From positions 1-64,000 of the forward strand of contig NZ_BDCI01000015.1 in the NCBI RefSeq assembly GCF_001613425.1: a stretch of DNA of 64,000 bases. Direction: 5' to 3'. The notes below the pieces were generated by a model. That model did no database searches and was not told the origin of the DNA. It saw nothing but the letters and a program-made list of their open reading frames with translations. This DNA comes from Nocardia vulneris. Lineage in GTDB: Bacteria > Actinomycetota > Actinomycetes > Mycobacteriales > Mycobacteriaceae. This document shows, piece after piece, positions 26,586 through 35,656 of the stretch. Both the position numbers and the translations under genes were made by a program. Positions within the stretch are counted from its first letter, which is position 1; every line of letters begins with the position of its first letter.

Positions 26586-27262
26586 GCTGCTGTCCGGCGA
26601 CGCTGCTGGTGATCGCGAAGGCGCCGATCGCGGGCTTCGCCAAAACCCGGCTCGCTCCGCCGCTGACCCCGCGCGAAGCGGCCACGGTGGCCGCCGCCGC
26701 ACTGCTGGACACCCTCGACGCGGTGCTGCGCAGCGAGGTCGCGCATCGGGTCGTCGCGTTCACCGGCGATCTGTCGGCGGCCGAATGCGGTGGCGAATTG
26801 GCAAGGGCACTCGAGCTGTTCGAGGTCGTCCCGCAACGTGGCACGGGGTTCGGTGCGCGCCTGGCGAACGCGCACGCCGATGCCGCACGTTTCGGTGCGC
26901 CGGTATTCCAGATCGGGATGGACACGCCGCAGATCGGCCCCGACACACTGACCGCGGCGGCGCGTGCGCTCGCCGCGGGTGACGGTGCGTTGCTCGGCCC
27001 GGCCGAGGACGGCGGCTGGTGGGGACTCGGACTGCCGTCGCCGCAACCCGCTCGACTGCTCGAGCACGTGCCGATGTCCACCGATCGCACCGGTGAGTTG
27101 ACACGGAAGGCGTTGCAGCAGTGTGGGTATACGGTGACCTCGCTGCCGCGATTCAGCGATGTCGATACCTTCGCCGACGCACAACGGGTCGCCGAGGTTT
27201 CGCACGGCCGATTCGCCGGGGAGATCCACCGGCTGCGTGAGCGCGGGTTGGTGCGATCGTGA
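26582..27262 (+). CDS. DUF2064 transferase (Rv0540/TIGR04282-like)
   Basis: 226-aa protein with the nucleotidyltransferase-like GT-A fold of DUF2064. Motifs: VIAKAPIAGFAKTRLAPPLTP at the N-terminus (nucleotide-binding loop with lysines and arginine), FQIGMDTPQIGPDTL (acidic metal site) and LGPAEDGGWWGLGL. Related TIGR04282 proteins have been named arsenosugar-type glycosyltransferases and usually pair with a GT2, as here. It starts inside the GT2 stop codon (ATGA). No arsenic genes are nearby, so that substrate assignment should not be assumed. Confidence 0.85.
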   Translation: MSCCPATLLVIAKAPIAGFAKTRLAPPLTPREAATVAAAALLDTLDAVLRSEVAHRVVAFTGDLSAAECGGELARALELFEVVPQRGTGFGARLANAHADAARFGAPVFQIGMDTPQIGPDTLTAAARALAAGDGALLGPAEDGGWWGLGLPSPQPARLLEHVPMSTDRTGELTRKALQQCGYTVTSLPRFSDVDTFADAQRVAEVSHGRFAGEIHRLRERGLVRS

Positions 27263-27432
27263 GTGGCGTCTGCGGTGCGGTGCGCCGGGCCGGCACGATC
27301 CGCGTTCCCGCTGGCAGTGTCGCCACGGCCGGCGGCCGGCGGCACCGCGATGCGCGTCGCGTGCGACCGGCCGGGGCGATCGGAGCATTCCACGACACAG
27401 TCGACTGTCCGGCACGGGAGGCGACGCCGTGA
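27259..27432 (+). CDS. Possible small bridging ORF, 57 aa
   Basis: The 166-bp space between DUF2064 and the methyltransferase is exactly spanned by one reading frame. A GTG overlaps the DUF2064 stop (GTGA) and a TGA overlaps the methyltransferase GTG (GTGA). The product (VSGVCGAVRRAGTIRVPAG...) is basic, arginine-rich and without any recognisable domain. All three frames are open here, so it may only be a by-product of base composition. The precise coupling at both ends makes translation plausible, at least as a coupling device. Confidence 0.3.
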   Translation: MSGVCGAVRRAGTIRVPAGSVATAGGRRHRDARRVRPAGAIGAFHDTVDCPAREATP

Positions 27433-28127
27433 GCGGATTCGAGCTGGACGTGTTCGACCGCGCGTTGGCGGGTGAGAAGTGTTGGGTCCGTGATGCGGAC
27501 GGCGTGCGGCATCGCCTGCCGATGGCGCGGTGGCTGGGGCTGTCCGGCACAGATCGTCGTGCGGACCTCGCGCTGACGAGCCGCTGTGATGGGCCGACGG
27601 TCGATCTCGGCTGTGGGCCTGGCCGCTTGGTGGCGGCGCTACTTCAGCGCGGTGTGCTCGCGCTGGGAGTGGACATCTCCCCGACGGCGGTGGCCATCAC
27701 CAGGTTTCGCGGTGCGCCCGCGCTGCGGCGGGATCTCTTCGGCCCGTTGCCCGGCGCGGGGCGCTGGGCCTACGCGCTGCTCGCCGACGGCAATATCGGG
27801 ATCGGCGGCGACCCGGAGCGCATTCTCACGCGTACCGCGTCGCTGCTCAGGCCGGGCGGTATCGCCGTGGTCGAGTTCGGCCGTCCCGGTACAGGTTCGG
27901 CCATCCGGCAGCTCCGCGTCGAGTCGCGGACACACGTGGGCTGCTGGTTCCCCTGGGCCACGGTGAGCATCGACCATGCGGCGGATCTCGCGCGCGGCAG
28001 CGGGTTCCGGGTGATCGACACAGCGGAGGTGGGTGGCAGGCACATCGCGTGGTTGCGCAGCCGCCGGGCTTCCCGCACCGCGATGCCCGCACGATCGGTT
28101 CGCGCCGGGGCATCGGAGGTTGCGTGA
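27429..28127 (+). CDS. Class I SAM-dependent methyltransferase
   Basis: 232-aa methyltransferase. Motif I is VDLGCGPGRLVAALLQRG near residue 56, followed by LGVDISPTAVAITR and a post-motif loop LLRPGGIAVVEFG. The start GTG 27429 (VSGFELDVFDRALAGEKCWVRD) has GGGAGGCG upstream. The N-terminal 'FD.AL.GE.C.VR..DG....LP...W' resembles methyltransferases found beside GT2/DUF2064 pairs. Substrate unknown; in this cluster it might methylate a sugar or lipid acceptor. The tail after residue 205 is disordered. Confidence 0.85.
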   Translation: MSGFELDVFDRALAGEKCWVRDADGVRHRLPMARWLGLSGTDRRADLALTSRCDGPTVDLGCGPGRLVAALLQRGVLALGVDISPTAVAITRFRGAPALRRDLFGPLPGAGRWAYALLADGNIGIGGDPERILTRTASLLRPGGIAVVEFGRPGTGSAIRQLRVESRTHVGCWFPWATVSIDHAADLARGSGFRVIDTAEVGGRHIAWLRSRRASRTAMPARSVRAGASEVA

Positions 28128-28297
28128 TGGGCCGGGTTCAGATCGCGTCGGCCTGCCGCATTCGAGCGGGCGGAGACGGCGGATCGTTCGATCGCCGCTG
28201 GGGCACACCGCTGGTTCGCCGTGGCGGCGTCGGCGCGGTGGGGATGCTCCGCCGTCCTGTTCATGACTGTTCGAGCAGCCGAGGCGGTGTCCGATGA
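28127..28297 (+). CDS. Possible small bridging ORF, 56 aa
   Basis: A frame that exactly fills the gap between the methyltransferase and the molybdopterin gene. Its ATG shares a base with the methyltransferase stop (TGATG) and its TGA overlaps the next ATG (ATGA). The product (MGRVQIASACRIRAGGDGG...) is basic and has three cysteines but no known domain. Third-position G+C is lower than in neighbouring genes by eye, which argues against strong coding selection. The same architecture occurs one gene upstream. Confidence 0.3.
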   Translation: MGRVQIASACRIRAGGDGGSFDRRWGTPLVRRGGVGAVGMLRRPVHDCSSSRGGVR

Positions 28298-29472
28298 CTG
28301 TGCACGAATCCGTCGAGCGCACGGGCGGATCGGACGATCGGTGGTACCGGGTGTCCGGCGCCCGGGGCCCGGAGGTGGCCAGCCGGGTGGGCATCGCGCT
28401 CGGTGCGGCGATCCTGATCTGCTTCGTGACCGGTCTGCTGAGCCACTGGATTCAGCATCCGCCGAGCTGGTTCTGGTGGCCCGCGCATCCGGTGTGGTTG
28501 TACCGGTTGACCCAAGGGCTGCACGTCGTTTCGGGTGTCGCCGCGATTCCGCTGCTGCTGGTGAAACTGTGGGCCGTGTACCCGAAACTCTTCGAGCGCC
28601 CGGTGCTCGGATCGCCGCTGCGAATGCTGGAGCGCGGATCGATCGCACTGCTGGTCGGCGCGATGGTGTTCGAGCTGTCGACCGGACTGTTGAACATCGC
28701 GCAGTACTACCCGTGGAAGTTCTTCTTTCCCACCGCGCATTACGCGATGGCCTTTGTCGCGACAGGTGCGCTGGCGGTGCACCTCGCGGTGAAGCTGCCC
28801 GTGATCCGGGCGGCGTTGAGCCGTCCGATCGATGCGGAGCCCGCGGACCGCGAGGCTGCGGAAGGGGCGGGCGCGCGCCATGTTTCACGACGGACGGTGC
28901 TGACCGCCGCTTGGGTTTCCGCGGGCGCGGCGACCTTGGCGATGGCCGGTCAGACTGTTCCGTTCCTGCGCTGGGCCGCTGTGCTCGCACCGCGTAGCGG
29001 CGAAGGGCCGCAGGGACTTCCGGTCAACAGGACCGCCGCGGCCGCCGGTGTCGGCGCGCCGGCGCGGGCAGCGGACTATCGGCTGATCGTGCGGGTCGGT
29101 GACCGGCAGCGCGGCTTCACCAGAGACGAACTGCTGGCCATGCCGCAGACACGGGCCAGGTTGCCGATCGCCTGTGTCGAAGGCTGGAGTGCCACCGCCG
29201 ACTGGTCCGGTGTGCGCCTGCGTGATCTGCTCGCCGCGGTGGGCCCGTATCCCGGTGGTGACGTACATTTCCGATCGCTGGAGACCAACGGCATCTATGC
29301 GAGTTCGACACTGCCGCAACGACATGTCGTCGACGCGGACACGCTGGTGGCGCTCGCGTTGAACGGCGCGACGCTCGACCTCGACCACGGCTACCCGTGC
29401 CGCCTCATCGCGCCCAGCAGGCCCGGCGTGCTGCAGACCAAATGGCTTTCGACGATCGAGGCCCGATCATGA
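28294..29472 (+). CDS. Cytochrome-b-like membrane domain fused to a molybdopterin (sulfite oxidase-fold) domain
   Basis: 392-aa membrane oxidoreductase. Residues about 30-170 hold four helices with histidines at about 51, 77, 149 and 163 that could ligate haem, as in cytochrome b561-type domains. A twin-arginine-like SRRTVLTAAWVSAGAA (198-213) and a fifth helix follow. From 260 the Oxidored_molyb domain carries the molybdenum ligand Cys294 in LPIACVEGWSATADWSGV and the closing GYPCRLIAPSRPGVLQTKW. The enzyme therefore probably acts on the outer face with electrons passed through the membrane. It is coupled to both neighbours by start-stop overlaps. The substrate is unknown; methionine-sulfoxide or other S/N-oxide chemistry are possibilities. 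Confidence 0.85.
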   Translation: MTVHESVERTGGSDDRWYRVSGARGPEVASRVGIALGAAILICFVTGLLSHWIQHPPSWFWWPAHPVWLYRLTQGLHVVSGVAAIPLLLVKLWAVYPKLFERPVLGSPLRMLERGSIALLVGAMVFELSTGLLNIAQYYPWKFFFPTAHYAMAFVATGALAVHLAVKLPVIRAALSRPIDAEPADREAAEGAGARHVSRRTVLTAAWVSAGAATLAMAGQTVPFLRWAAVLAPRSGEGPQGLPVNRTAAAAGVGAPARAADYRLIVRVGDRQRGFTRDELLAMPQTRARLPIACVEGWSATADWSGVRLRDLLAAVGPYPGGDVHFRSLETNGIYASSTLPQRHVVDADTLVALALNGATLDLDHGYPCRLIAPSRPGVLQTKWLSTIEARS

Positions 29473-29909
29473 CCGCGATTCGGCTGTTGTTGCTGCTGGC
29501 GGGTGGCTGGCTCGGGTGGTACGGGATCACGTTGCTGCTCGACTTCCCCCGGGCGGACCTGATCTCGATCGTCCTGTGGGTCGCGGGTGGAATCCTGCTG
29601 CACGACGCGGTTTTCGCGCCGCTGTGCGCCGCGGTCGGCGTCTCTGCCCGCCGATTCCTGCCGGGCATCTGGTGGGGACCTGCCGCGTGCGGTGCGGTCG
29701 GCACGGTGGCGCTGCTGGCGCTCGCCGCGCCCGTGCTCGACCGCGGTCACGCCATGCCGGACAACCCCACGGTGCTGGACCGGAACTATCCCCTCGGCCT
29801 GGTGGCCGCGGTGGTACTGGTCTGGGTGCTGGTGGGTGCCGCCGGGGCGGCGAAATTCGTAGATCGGCGCCGTCGGCGCGACATCACCACCCAGAGGAGC
29901 ACCCCATGA
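29469..29909 (+). CDS. Small membrane protein of the redox cluster
   Basis: 146-aa protein with four predicted helices (MTAIRLLLLLAGGWLGWYG; LISIVLWVAGGILLHDAVF; ACGAVGTVALLALAAPVL; LGLVAAVVLVWVLVGAAG) and a basic C-terminal tail. A conserved-looking loop MPDNPTVLDRNYPLG sits between helices 3 and 4. The ATG overlaps the stop of the molybdopterin gene and its own stop overlaps the next ATG. It may be an extra membrane subunit for the cytochrome b/molybdopterin enzyme. No family name recognised. Confidence 0.75.
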   Translation: MTAIRLLLLLAGGWLGWYGITLLLDFPRADLISIVLWVAGGILLHDAVFAPLCAAVGVSARRFLPGIWWGPAACGAVGTVALLALAAPVLDRGHAMPDNPTVLDRNYPLGLVAAVVLVWVLVGAAGAAKFVDRRRRRDITTQRSTP

Positions 29910-30610
29910 CCACCTACGACGACCTGCGCGCCCTGTTCATCAACTGCACTTTGAAACGCTCGCCCGAGGTGAGCAACACCCAGGGCCTGATCGATATCAG
30001 TGCCCGCATCATGGCGAAGAACGGCGTGCAGGTCGCCCAGATCCGGGCGGTCGATCACGATATCGCCTTCGGCGTCTGGCCCGATATGACCGAGCACGGC
30101 TGGCCCACCGACGAATGGCCCGCACTGCAGCGGCAGGTGATGGATGCCGACATCCTGGTGCTGGCGGGCCCGATCTGGTTGGGCGACAACAGTTCCGTCA
30201 CCAAACAGGTCATCGAGCGCCTCTACGCCAACTCATCGATCCTCAACGAGCACGGCCAGTACGCGTACTACGGCCGCGTGGGCGGCTGCCTCATCACCGG
30301 CAACGAGGACGGCGTCAAGCACTGCGCGATGAACATCCTCTACAGCCTGCAGCATCTCGGCTACACCATCCCGCCGCAGGCCGACGCGGGCTGGATCGGC
30401 GAAGCGGGTCCCGGCCCGTCCTATCTCGATCCCGGTTCCGGCGGCCCCGACAACGATTTCACCAACCGCAACACCACCTTCATGACCTGGAACCTGCTGC
30501 ACCTGGCCCGAATGCTCAAAGACGCCAACGGCATCCCCGCCCACGGCAACCAGCGCTCGGAGTGGGACGCCGGCTGCCGCTTCGACTTCGAGAACCCCGA
30601 ATACCGCTGA
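29906..30610 (+). CDS. Flavodoxin-like NAD(P)H-dependent oxidoreductase
   Basis: 234-aa protein of the FMN-reductase/flavodoxin fold. FMN-binding features are LFINCTLKRSPEVSNTQGL near the start, ILVLAGPIWLGDNSSVTKQVIERL (aromatic/loop region) and GGCLITGNEDGVKHCAMNIL. Start ATG 29906 follows GAGGAGCACCCC and overlaps the upstream stop. It is the last gene before a strong terminator. It could supply electrons to the membrane oxidoreductase or act independently on quinone-like compounds. Confidence 0.85.
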   Translation: MTTYDDLRALFINCTLKRSPEVSNTQGLIDISARIMAKNGVQVAQIRAVDHDIAFGVWPDMTEHGWPTDEWPALQRQVMDADILVLAGPIWLGDNSSVTKQVIERLYANSSILNEHGQYAYYGRVGGCLITGNEDGVKHCAMNILYSLQHLGYTIPPQADAGWIGEAGPGPSYLDPGSGGPDNDFTNRNTTFMTWNLLHLARMLKDANGIPAHGNQRSEWDAGCRFDFENPEYR

Positions 30611-30624
30611 TCGCCGTCGGACAC

Positions 30625-30660
30625 GCAAGGGCCGGTGACGTAGACGCCACCGGCCCTTGC
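30625..30660. terminator. Strong hairpin ending the cluster operon and kdpC
   Basis: A perfect 13-bp stem (arm GCAAGGGCCGGTG) with a 10-nt loop, followed by ACTTTCG. It lies between convergent genes and probably works in both directions. Confidence 0.8.
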
Positions 30661-30672
30661 ACTTTCGTACCG

Positions 30673-31563
30673 TCAGCCGCGGAACGGGTACCGCTGGTCG
30701 AGATCGAGGTTCAACTCGACCACGTTGACCCGTGGCTCGCCGAGGAAGCCCAGCGTGCGACCGTCGGTGTGCGCGTCCACCACCTGACGGACCTGATCCT
30801 CGGAGATGTTGCGCGCCTTGGCGACTCGGGCGATCTGCAGGTCCGCGTACCGCGGCGAGATATGCGGGTCCAGGCCACTGCCGCTGGCGGTCACCGCGTC
30901 GGAGGGCACCGGAGTGTCGACCGAAGCGTCGCCGAAGATCGGCACGATCCGGCCCGCCGCGTAGTCCTCGCCGGGCTGGGCGCACTCGACCTGGACGCCC
31001 TTGTAGGCGGACAGGAACGGCGTCGCCGGGCACGCCTCGTTGACGCTCACGACCCGGGTGGGATGGGCCACCTCGCCCCGGCCGTCGCGTGGCCCGATCA
31101 CCGAGAGCACCGCGCCCACACCGGTCTTCGTGCAGAACGGCCGGGCGCCGTCGACCCCCTCACGGTCGGCGATCGCCTTGCTGCGGGCGCAGACGGTGGA
31201 CAGCAGGCTCAGTTTGGTCTCGGCCGGATCGGCGGCGAGCGTGTCCACGATGCTTTCCGGACCCAGGTTGGACGCGGCGGTGGCCATCGGGTCGTACCCG
31301 GTGGTCCCGGCCGCGGACGGCCTGCTCTGGAAGTACTGCACCAGCGCGTTGCCGTCGGTGTCGGTGAACGACTGGCCGATCAGGCTGGAGCCGACGACGG
31401 TGCCGCCGGATTTCACCAGCGACCCGTCCGCCTTGTCGTGCAGGCCGGGTAGCTGAGCCACGGCGAAAACCACCAGGGGATAGGCGATTCCGGTGATCGC
31501 GGTGAGCACCAGCAGCGCGCGCAGTGCCGCCACGTGCTGCCGGATCCAAGTCGAAGTACGCAT
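30673..31563 (-). CDS. kdpC: Potassium-transporting ATPase subunit C
   Basis: KdpC is the single-span accessory subunit of the high-affinity K+ pump. The 296-aa protein has one membrane helix (ALRALLVLTAITGIAYPLVVF) and extracytoplasmic part with SLIGQSFTD, YFQSRPSAAG and SGLDPHISPRYADLQIARVAKAR near the C-terminus. It is about 100 residues longer than the E. coli protein because of an insertion (about residues 100-210) that includes four cysteines, an actinobacterial feature. It follows kdpB with a 1-nt gap. Confidence 0.96.
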   Translation of the reverse strand: MRTSTWIRQHVAALRALLVLTAITGIAYPLVVFAVAQLPGLHDKADGSLVKSGGTVVGSSLIGQSFTDTDGNALVQYFQSRPSAAGTTGYDPMATAASNLGPESIVDTLAADPAETKLSLLSTVCARSKAIADREGVDGARPFCTKTGVGAVLSVIGPRDGRGEVAHPTRVVSVNEACPATPFLSAYKGVQVECAQPGEDYAAGRIVPIFGDASVDTPVPSDAVTASGSGLDPHISPRYADLQIARVAKARNISEDQVRQVVDAHTDGRTLGFLGEPRVNVVELNLDLDQRYPFRG

Positions 31564-31564
31564 G

Positions 31565-33736
31565 TCAGGACATCCCGGGGAGGAGTTGGACGACGAGGTC
31601 GATGAGTTTGATGCCGATGAACGGCGCGATGATGCCGCCGAGGCCGTAGATCGTCAGGTTGCGGCTCAACAACTTCGACGCGTTGCTCGGCGTGTAGTTC
31701 ACGCCGCGCAGCGAGAGCGGGATCAGCGCGACGATGACGATCGCGTTGAAGATCACCGCGGACAGGATCGCCGACTGCGGGCTGGCCAGCCGCATGATGT
31801 TGAGCTTGTCCAGGCCGGGAAACAGCGCGATGAACAGCGCGGGCAGGATCGCGAAGTACTTGGCGATGTCGTTGGCGATCGAGAAGGTGGTCAGCGCCCC
31901 GCGGGTGATGAGCAGCTGCTTGCCGATCTCGACGATCTCGATGAGCTTGGTCGGGTCCGAGTCCAGATCGACCATGTTGCCCGCTTCTTTGGCGGCCGAG
32001 GTGCCGGTGTTCATCGCGACGCCGACGTCGGCCTGGGCGAGCGCGGGCGCGTCGTTGGTGCCGTCGCCGGTCATCGCGACCAGCCGGCCGCCGTCCTGCT
32101 CCTTCTTGATCAACGCCAGCTTGTCCTCCGGCGTCGCCTCGGCGAGGAAGTCGTCGACCCCCGCTTCGTCGGCGATCGCCTTGGCGGTCAACGGATTGTC
32201 GCCGGTGATCATGACGGTGCGAATGCCCATCCGGCGCATCTCGTCGAACCGCTCGCGCATGCCCTGCTTGACGACGTCCTTGAGATGGATCACGCCGAGC
32301 AGCCGGGCGGTGCCGTCCTTCAGCTCGCCGACCACCAGCGGGGTGCCGCCGGAGGCGGAGACACCGTCCACGGTCACGCCGACGTCGGTGGGCACGACGC
32401 CGCCCTGGGCGCGCACCCATTCGATCACCGCGCTCGCGGCGCCCTTGCGCAGCTGGTGCCCGCCGGTGAGGTCGACACCCGACATCCGGGTCTGCGCGGT
32501 GAATTCCACCCAGGTGGCGCCTTTCAGCTCACCCGGCGTGCGCTCGCGCTTGCCGAACGCCTGCTTCGCGTACACGACGATGGAACGGCCCTCGGGGGTT
32601 TCGTCGGCGAGGCTGGACAGTTGCGCCGCGTCGGCCAGTTCGTCGGCCGAAATACCAGGCATCGGAACGAAATCCGAGGCTTGCCGATTGCCGAGGGTGA
32701 TGGTGCCGGTCTTGTCCAGCAGCAGCGTGTTCACATCGCCTGCGGCCTCGACCGCGCGGCCGGACATGGCGAGCACGTTGCGCTGGACGAGCCGGTCCAT
32801 GCCCGCGATGCCGATGGCGGACAGCAGCGCGCCGATGGTGGTCGGAATGAGGCATACCAGCAACGAGACCAGCACGATGCCGGTGATGCCGTTGACGTCC
32901 AGCGCCGCCGTGTCCGGCACGCCGGGATTGTTCGCCTTCGAGAAGATCGCCAGCGGCTGCAAGGTCACCACCGCGAACACGAAGATGACGGTGAGCGAGG
33001 CGAGCAGGATGTTCAGCGCGATCTCGTTCGGCGTCTTCTGCCTGCTCGCGCCCTCGACCAGGGCGATCATCTTGTCGATGAAGCTCTTGCCGGGCTCCTG
33101 GGTGATCTTGACGACGATCCGGTCGGACAGCACCGTGGTGCCGCCGGTGACCGCCGAACGGTCGCCACCGGATTCCCGGATGACCGGCGCGGATTCGCCG
33201 GTGATCGCCGATTCGTCCACCGAGGCGATGCCTTCCACGACATCACCGTCGCCGGGGACGACCTGACCGGCCTCGACCACCACGTGGTCGCCGCGCTGCA
33301 ACTCCGGCGCCGCGACGCCTTCCTCGACGATCGGGCCACCCGGTGTCCAGTCGACCAGTCGCCGGGCCACGGTGTCGGTCTTGGCCTTTCGCAACGTGTC
33401 GGCCTGGGCCTTGCCGCGCCCTTCGGCGACCGCTTCGGCCAGATTCGCGAAAATCACGGTGAGCCAGAGCCATACGACGATCGTCCAGGCGAAGAAACTG
33501 GGGTCGGTGATCGCCAGCACGGTGGACCAGACGGCGCCGAGCTCGACGATGAACATCACCGGATTGCGCCACATGGTGCGCGGATCGAGCTTGCGCACCG
33601 CGTCCGGCAGAGAGGTCAGCAGCATCTTCGGGTCGAGCGCGCCGCGCGGCACCCGGCCGGCGTTGTGCTCGAGTTGCTTCTTCGACTCGTTGAACTCGTC
33701 CGGAACTTCGGCGACTGCAGTAGTGGGCGTTGTCAT
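31565..33736 (-). CDS. kdpB: Potassium-transporting P-type ATPase subunit B
   Basis: Catalytic P-type ATPase subunit, 723 aa. Phosphorylation site [12 protein letters not shown] (near residue 340), the actuator motif TGESAPV (near 195), [20 protein letters not shown] (hinge, near 555) and [19 protein letters not shown] are all intact. Seven membrane segments are visible. The N-terminal 20 residues are variable. It is between kdpA and kdpC with 1-nt gaps, so the pump subunits are tightly coupled. It uses ATP to drive K+ import through KdpA. Confidence 0.97.
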   Translation of the reverse strand: MTTPTTAVAEVPDEFNESKKQLEHNAGRVPRGALDPKMLLTSLPDAVRKLDPRTMWRNPVMFIVELGAVWSTVLAITDPSFFAWTIVVWLWLTVIFANLAEAVAEGRGKAQADTLRKAKTDTVARRLVDWTPGGPIVEEGVAAPELQRGDHVVVEAGQVVPGDGDVVEGIASVDESAITGESAPVIRESGGDRSAVTGGTTVLSDRIVVKITQEPGKSFIDKMIALVEGASRQKTPNEIALNILLASLTVIFVFAVVTLQPLAIFSKANNPGVPDTAALDVNGITGIVLVSLLVCLIPTTIGALLSAIGIAGMDRLVQRNVLAMSGRAVEAAGDVNTLLLDKTGTITLGNRQASDFVPMPGISADELADAAQLSSLADETPEGRSIVVYAKQAFGKRERTPGELKGATWVEFTAQTRMSGVDLTGGHQLRKGAASAVIEWVRAQGGVVPTDVGVTVDGVSASGGTPLVVGELKDGTARLLGVIHLKDVVKQGMRERFDEMRRMGIRTVMITGDNPLTAKAIADEAGVDDFLAEATPEDKLALIKKEQDGGRLVAMTGDGTNDAPALAQADVGVAMNTGTSAAKEAGNMVDLDSDPTKLIEIVEIGKQLLITRGALTTFSIANDIAKYFAILPALFIALFPGLDKLNIMRLASPQSAILSAVIFNAIVIVALIPLSLRGVNYTPSNASKLLSRNLTIYGLGGIIAPFIGIKLIDLVVQLLPGMS

Positions 33737-33737
33737 T

Positions 33738-35408
33738 TCAGTGAATTCCTTCAGCGAGCGGCCCGAGCGCGAGTGCGGGCAGGAAGGTGAGCGCGACCAG
33801 GATCACGGTCACGCCGACGACCATGCCGACGAACTGCGGCCGGTGCGTCGGCAGCGTGCCGATCGACTCGGGTGTGCTGCCCTGCTGGGCCAGCGAACCG
33901 GCCAGCGCGAGCACGAAGATGATGGGCAGGAACCGGCCGAAGACCATCGCCAGGCCGAGCGCGGTGTTGTACCACTCGGTGTTGCCGGACAGACCGGCGA
34001 AGGCCGAACCGTTGTTGTTGGCCGCGGACGTGAAGGCGTACAGCACTTCCGAGAGCCCGTGCGGTCCGGAGTTCAGCATGCTCGCGCGTTGTCCGGGCAT
34101 GGCCATCGCAAGGGCGGTGCCCACCAGCACGATCAACGGGCTCACCAGGAAATACGAAGCGGCGAGCTTGATCTCGCGCGGCGTGATCTTCTTGCCGAGG
34201 TACTCCGGTGTCCGCCCGACCATCAGGCCCGCGACGAAAACGGTGATCACCGCGAGGATCAGCATGCCGTAGAGCCCGGAACCCGTTCCGCCCGGTGCTA
34301 CTTCGCCGAGCTGCATGTTGAACATCGTCATCATGCCGCCGAGGCTGGTGTAGGAGTCGTGGAACGAGTCGACCGCGCCGGTCGAGGTGAGCGTCGTCGC
34401 GGAGGCGAAGGTCGCGGAATCGGCTACGCCGAAACGGGTTTCGACGCCCTCCAGGGACGCGCCGATCGCGGTGGGCACGGTGCCGTGGTGCGCGAGCTGG
34501 AAGACGTTCTGCAACACCGTGCTGACCAGCGCGATGGTGCCCATCACAGCGACGATGGCGTAGCCCTGCTTCTTGCTGCCGACCATCCGGCCGAAGGTGC
34601 GCGGCAGCGAGAAGCTGATCATCAGGATCAGGAAGATCTCCACCCAGTTGGTCCAGGTGGTCGGGTTCTCGAACGGATGCGAGGAGTTGGCGTTGTAGAA
34701 GCCGCCGCCGTTGGTGCCGAGTTCCTTGATCACCTCCTGGCTGGCCACCGGGCCGCCGGGAATGGTCTGCGCGGTGCCGTTCAGCGTCTGCGCGACCTGA
34801 TCGTGCAGGTGGAAGTTCTGGATCGCGCCGCCGGCGACCAGCACGACGGCGAACACGAACGCGATCGGCAGCAGGATGCGCAGGGTGCCACGGACCAGAT
34901 CGACCCAGAAGTTGCCCAGGTCGCCGGTGTGCCTGCGGGCGAAGCCGCGCACCAGCGCGACCGCGACGGCCATGCCGACGGCGGCGGAGACGAAGTTCTG
35001 CACCGCGAGCCCGGCCATCTGCACCAGGTGACCCTGGGTCGACTCACCGGAGTAGTTCTGCCAGTTCGTGTTCGTCACGAAGCTGACCGCGGTGTTCCAG
35101 GCCAGCGCCGGCGTCATCTCGGTGGCCGGGTCGTTCAGGTGCAGCGGCAGCTTGCCCTGCAGCAACTGGAAGAAGAAAAGGAAGAGGATGCCCACCGCGG
35201 AGAAGGCCAGCACGCTACGGGCGTAGACGCCCCAGGTCTGCTCCACCTCGGGTTGCACCCCGATGGCCTTGTAGACGACCCGTTCCGCACGGGAGTGTTT
35301 GCGCCCGTTGTAGACCCGGAACATGTAGTCGCCGAGCGGCACATGCACCAGGGCGAGCGCGATGATCAGGGAGGCGACGAACGCGATCCCCGCTGTTGTC
35401 GTGTTCAC
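33738..35408 (-). CDS. kdpA: Potassium-transporting ATPase subunit A
   Basis: K+-selective channel-like subunit of KdpFABC, 556 aa with about ten membrane helices. The four pore loops appear as [34 protein letters not shown] and [10 protein letters not shown], which carry the selectivity filter glycines. It begins with GTG 35408 directly after the kdpF stop. The start ([26 protein letters not shown] in part) is a signal-like first helix. Length is normal. Confidence 0.97.
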   Translation of the reverse strand: MNTTTAGIAFVASLIIALALVHVPLGDYMFRVYNGRKHSRAERVVYKAIGVQPEVEQTWGVYARSVLAFSAVGILFLFFFQLLQGKLPLHLNDPATEMTPALAWNTAVSFVTNTNWQNYSGESTQGHLVQMAGLAVQNFVSAAVGMAVAVALVRGFARRHTGDLGNFWVDLVRGTLRILLPIAFVFAVVLVAGGAIQNFHLHDQVAQTLNGTAQTIPGGPVASQEVIKELGTNGGGFYNANSSHPFENPTTWTNWVEIFLILMISFSLPRTFGRMVGSKKQGYAIVAVMGTIALVSTVLQNVFQLAHHGTVPTAIGASLEGVETRFGVADSATFASATTLTSTGAVDSFHDSYTSLGGMMTMFNMQLGEVAPGGTGSGLYGMLILAVITVFVAGLMVGRTPEYLGKKITPREIKLAASYFLVSPLIVLVGTALAMAMPGQRASMLNSGPHGLSEVLYAFTSAANNNGSAFAGLSGNTEWYNTALGLAMVFGRFLPIIFVLALAGSLAQQGSTPESIGTLPTHRPQFVGMVVGVTVILVALTFLPALALGPLAEGIH

Positions 35409-35495
35409 CTAGAACCTCTCGGGGAAAAGCAGTGCGGCGATCATGTAGATCGCCACCGCGATGGCGAGAACCAAACCGATCAGGTTCGCGATCAC
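35409..35495 (-). CDS. kdpF: KdpF mini-subunit (28 aa)
   Basis: A 28-residue membrane peptide starting GTG 35495: VIANLIGLVLAIAVAIYMIA then ALLFPERF. The single hydrophobic helix and the closing LLFPERF are the KdpF signature. Its stop is adjacent to the kdpA start, and its start overlaps the stop of another mini-ORF (GTGA). KdpF stabilises the KdpABC complex. Confidence 0.9.
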   Translation of the reverse strand: MIANLIGLVLAIAVAIYMIAALLFPERF

Positions 35496-35575
35496 AGCTT
35501 TTCCACCCCCCGCTGGATCAGGCCCAGCAGCGCGAAGATCGCCACGGTCAGCACCGTGAACACCACGACAGACAT
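35492..35575 (-). CDS. 27-aa membrane peptide upstream of kdpF
   Basis: ATG 35575 to TGA 35492 encodes MSVVVFTVLTVAIFALLGLI followed by QRGVEKL, a single hydrophobic helix with a charged C-terminal end. GGAGG lies upstream at proper distance. The stop overlaps the kdpF start, so the two are translationally coupled. Similar very short peptides precede kdpF in other actinobacteria. It may be a second KdpF-like stabiliser; function unknown. Confidence 0.7.
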   Translation of the reverse strand: MSVVVFTVLTVAIFALLGLIQRGVEKL

Positions 35576-35656
35576 GTCTAACCAACCTCCATCAGCGCTC
35601 GTGTGGTCGAGCGCACCAGGGCGAGTCAAGTCTTCGTTCCGGGTCCTGCCGAGGTT

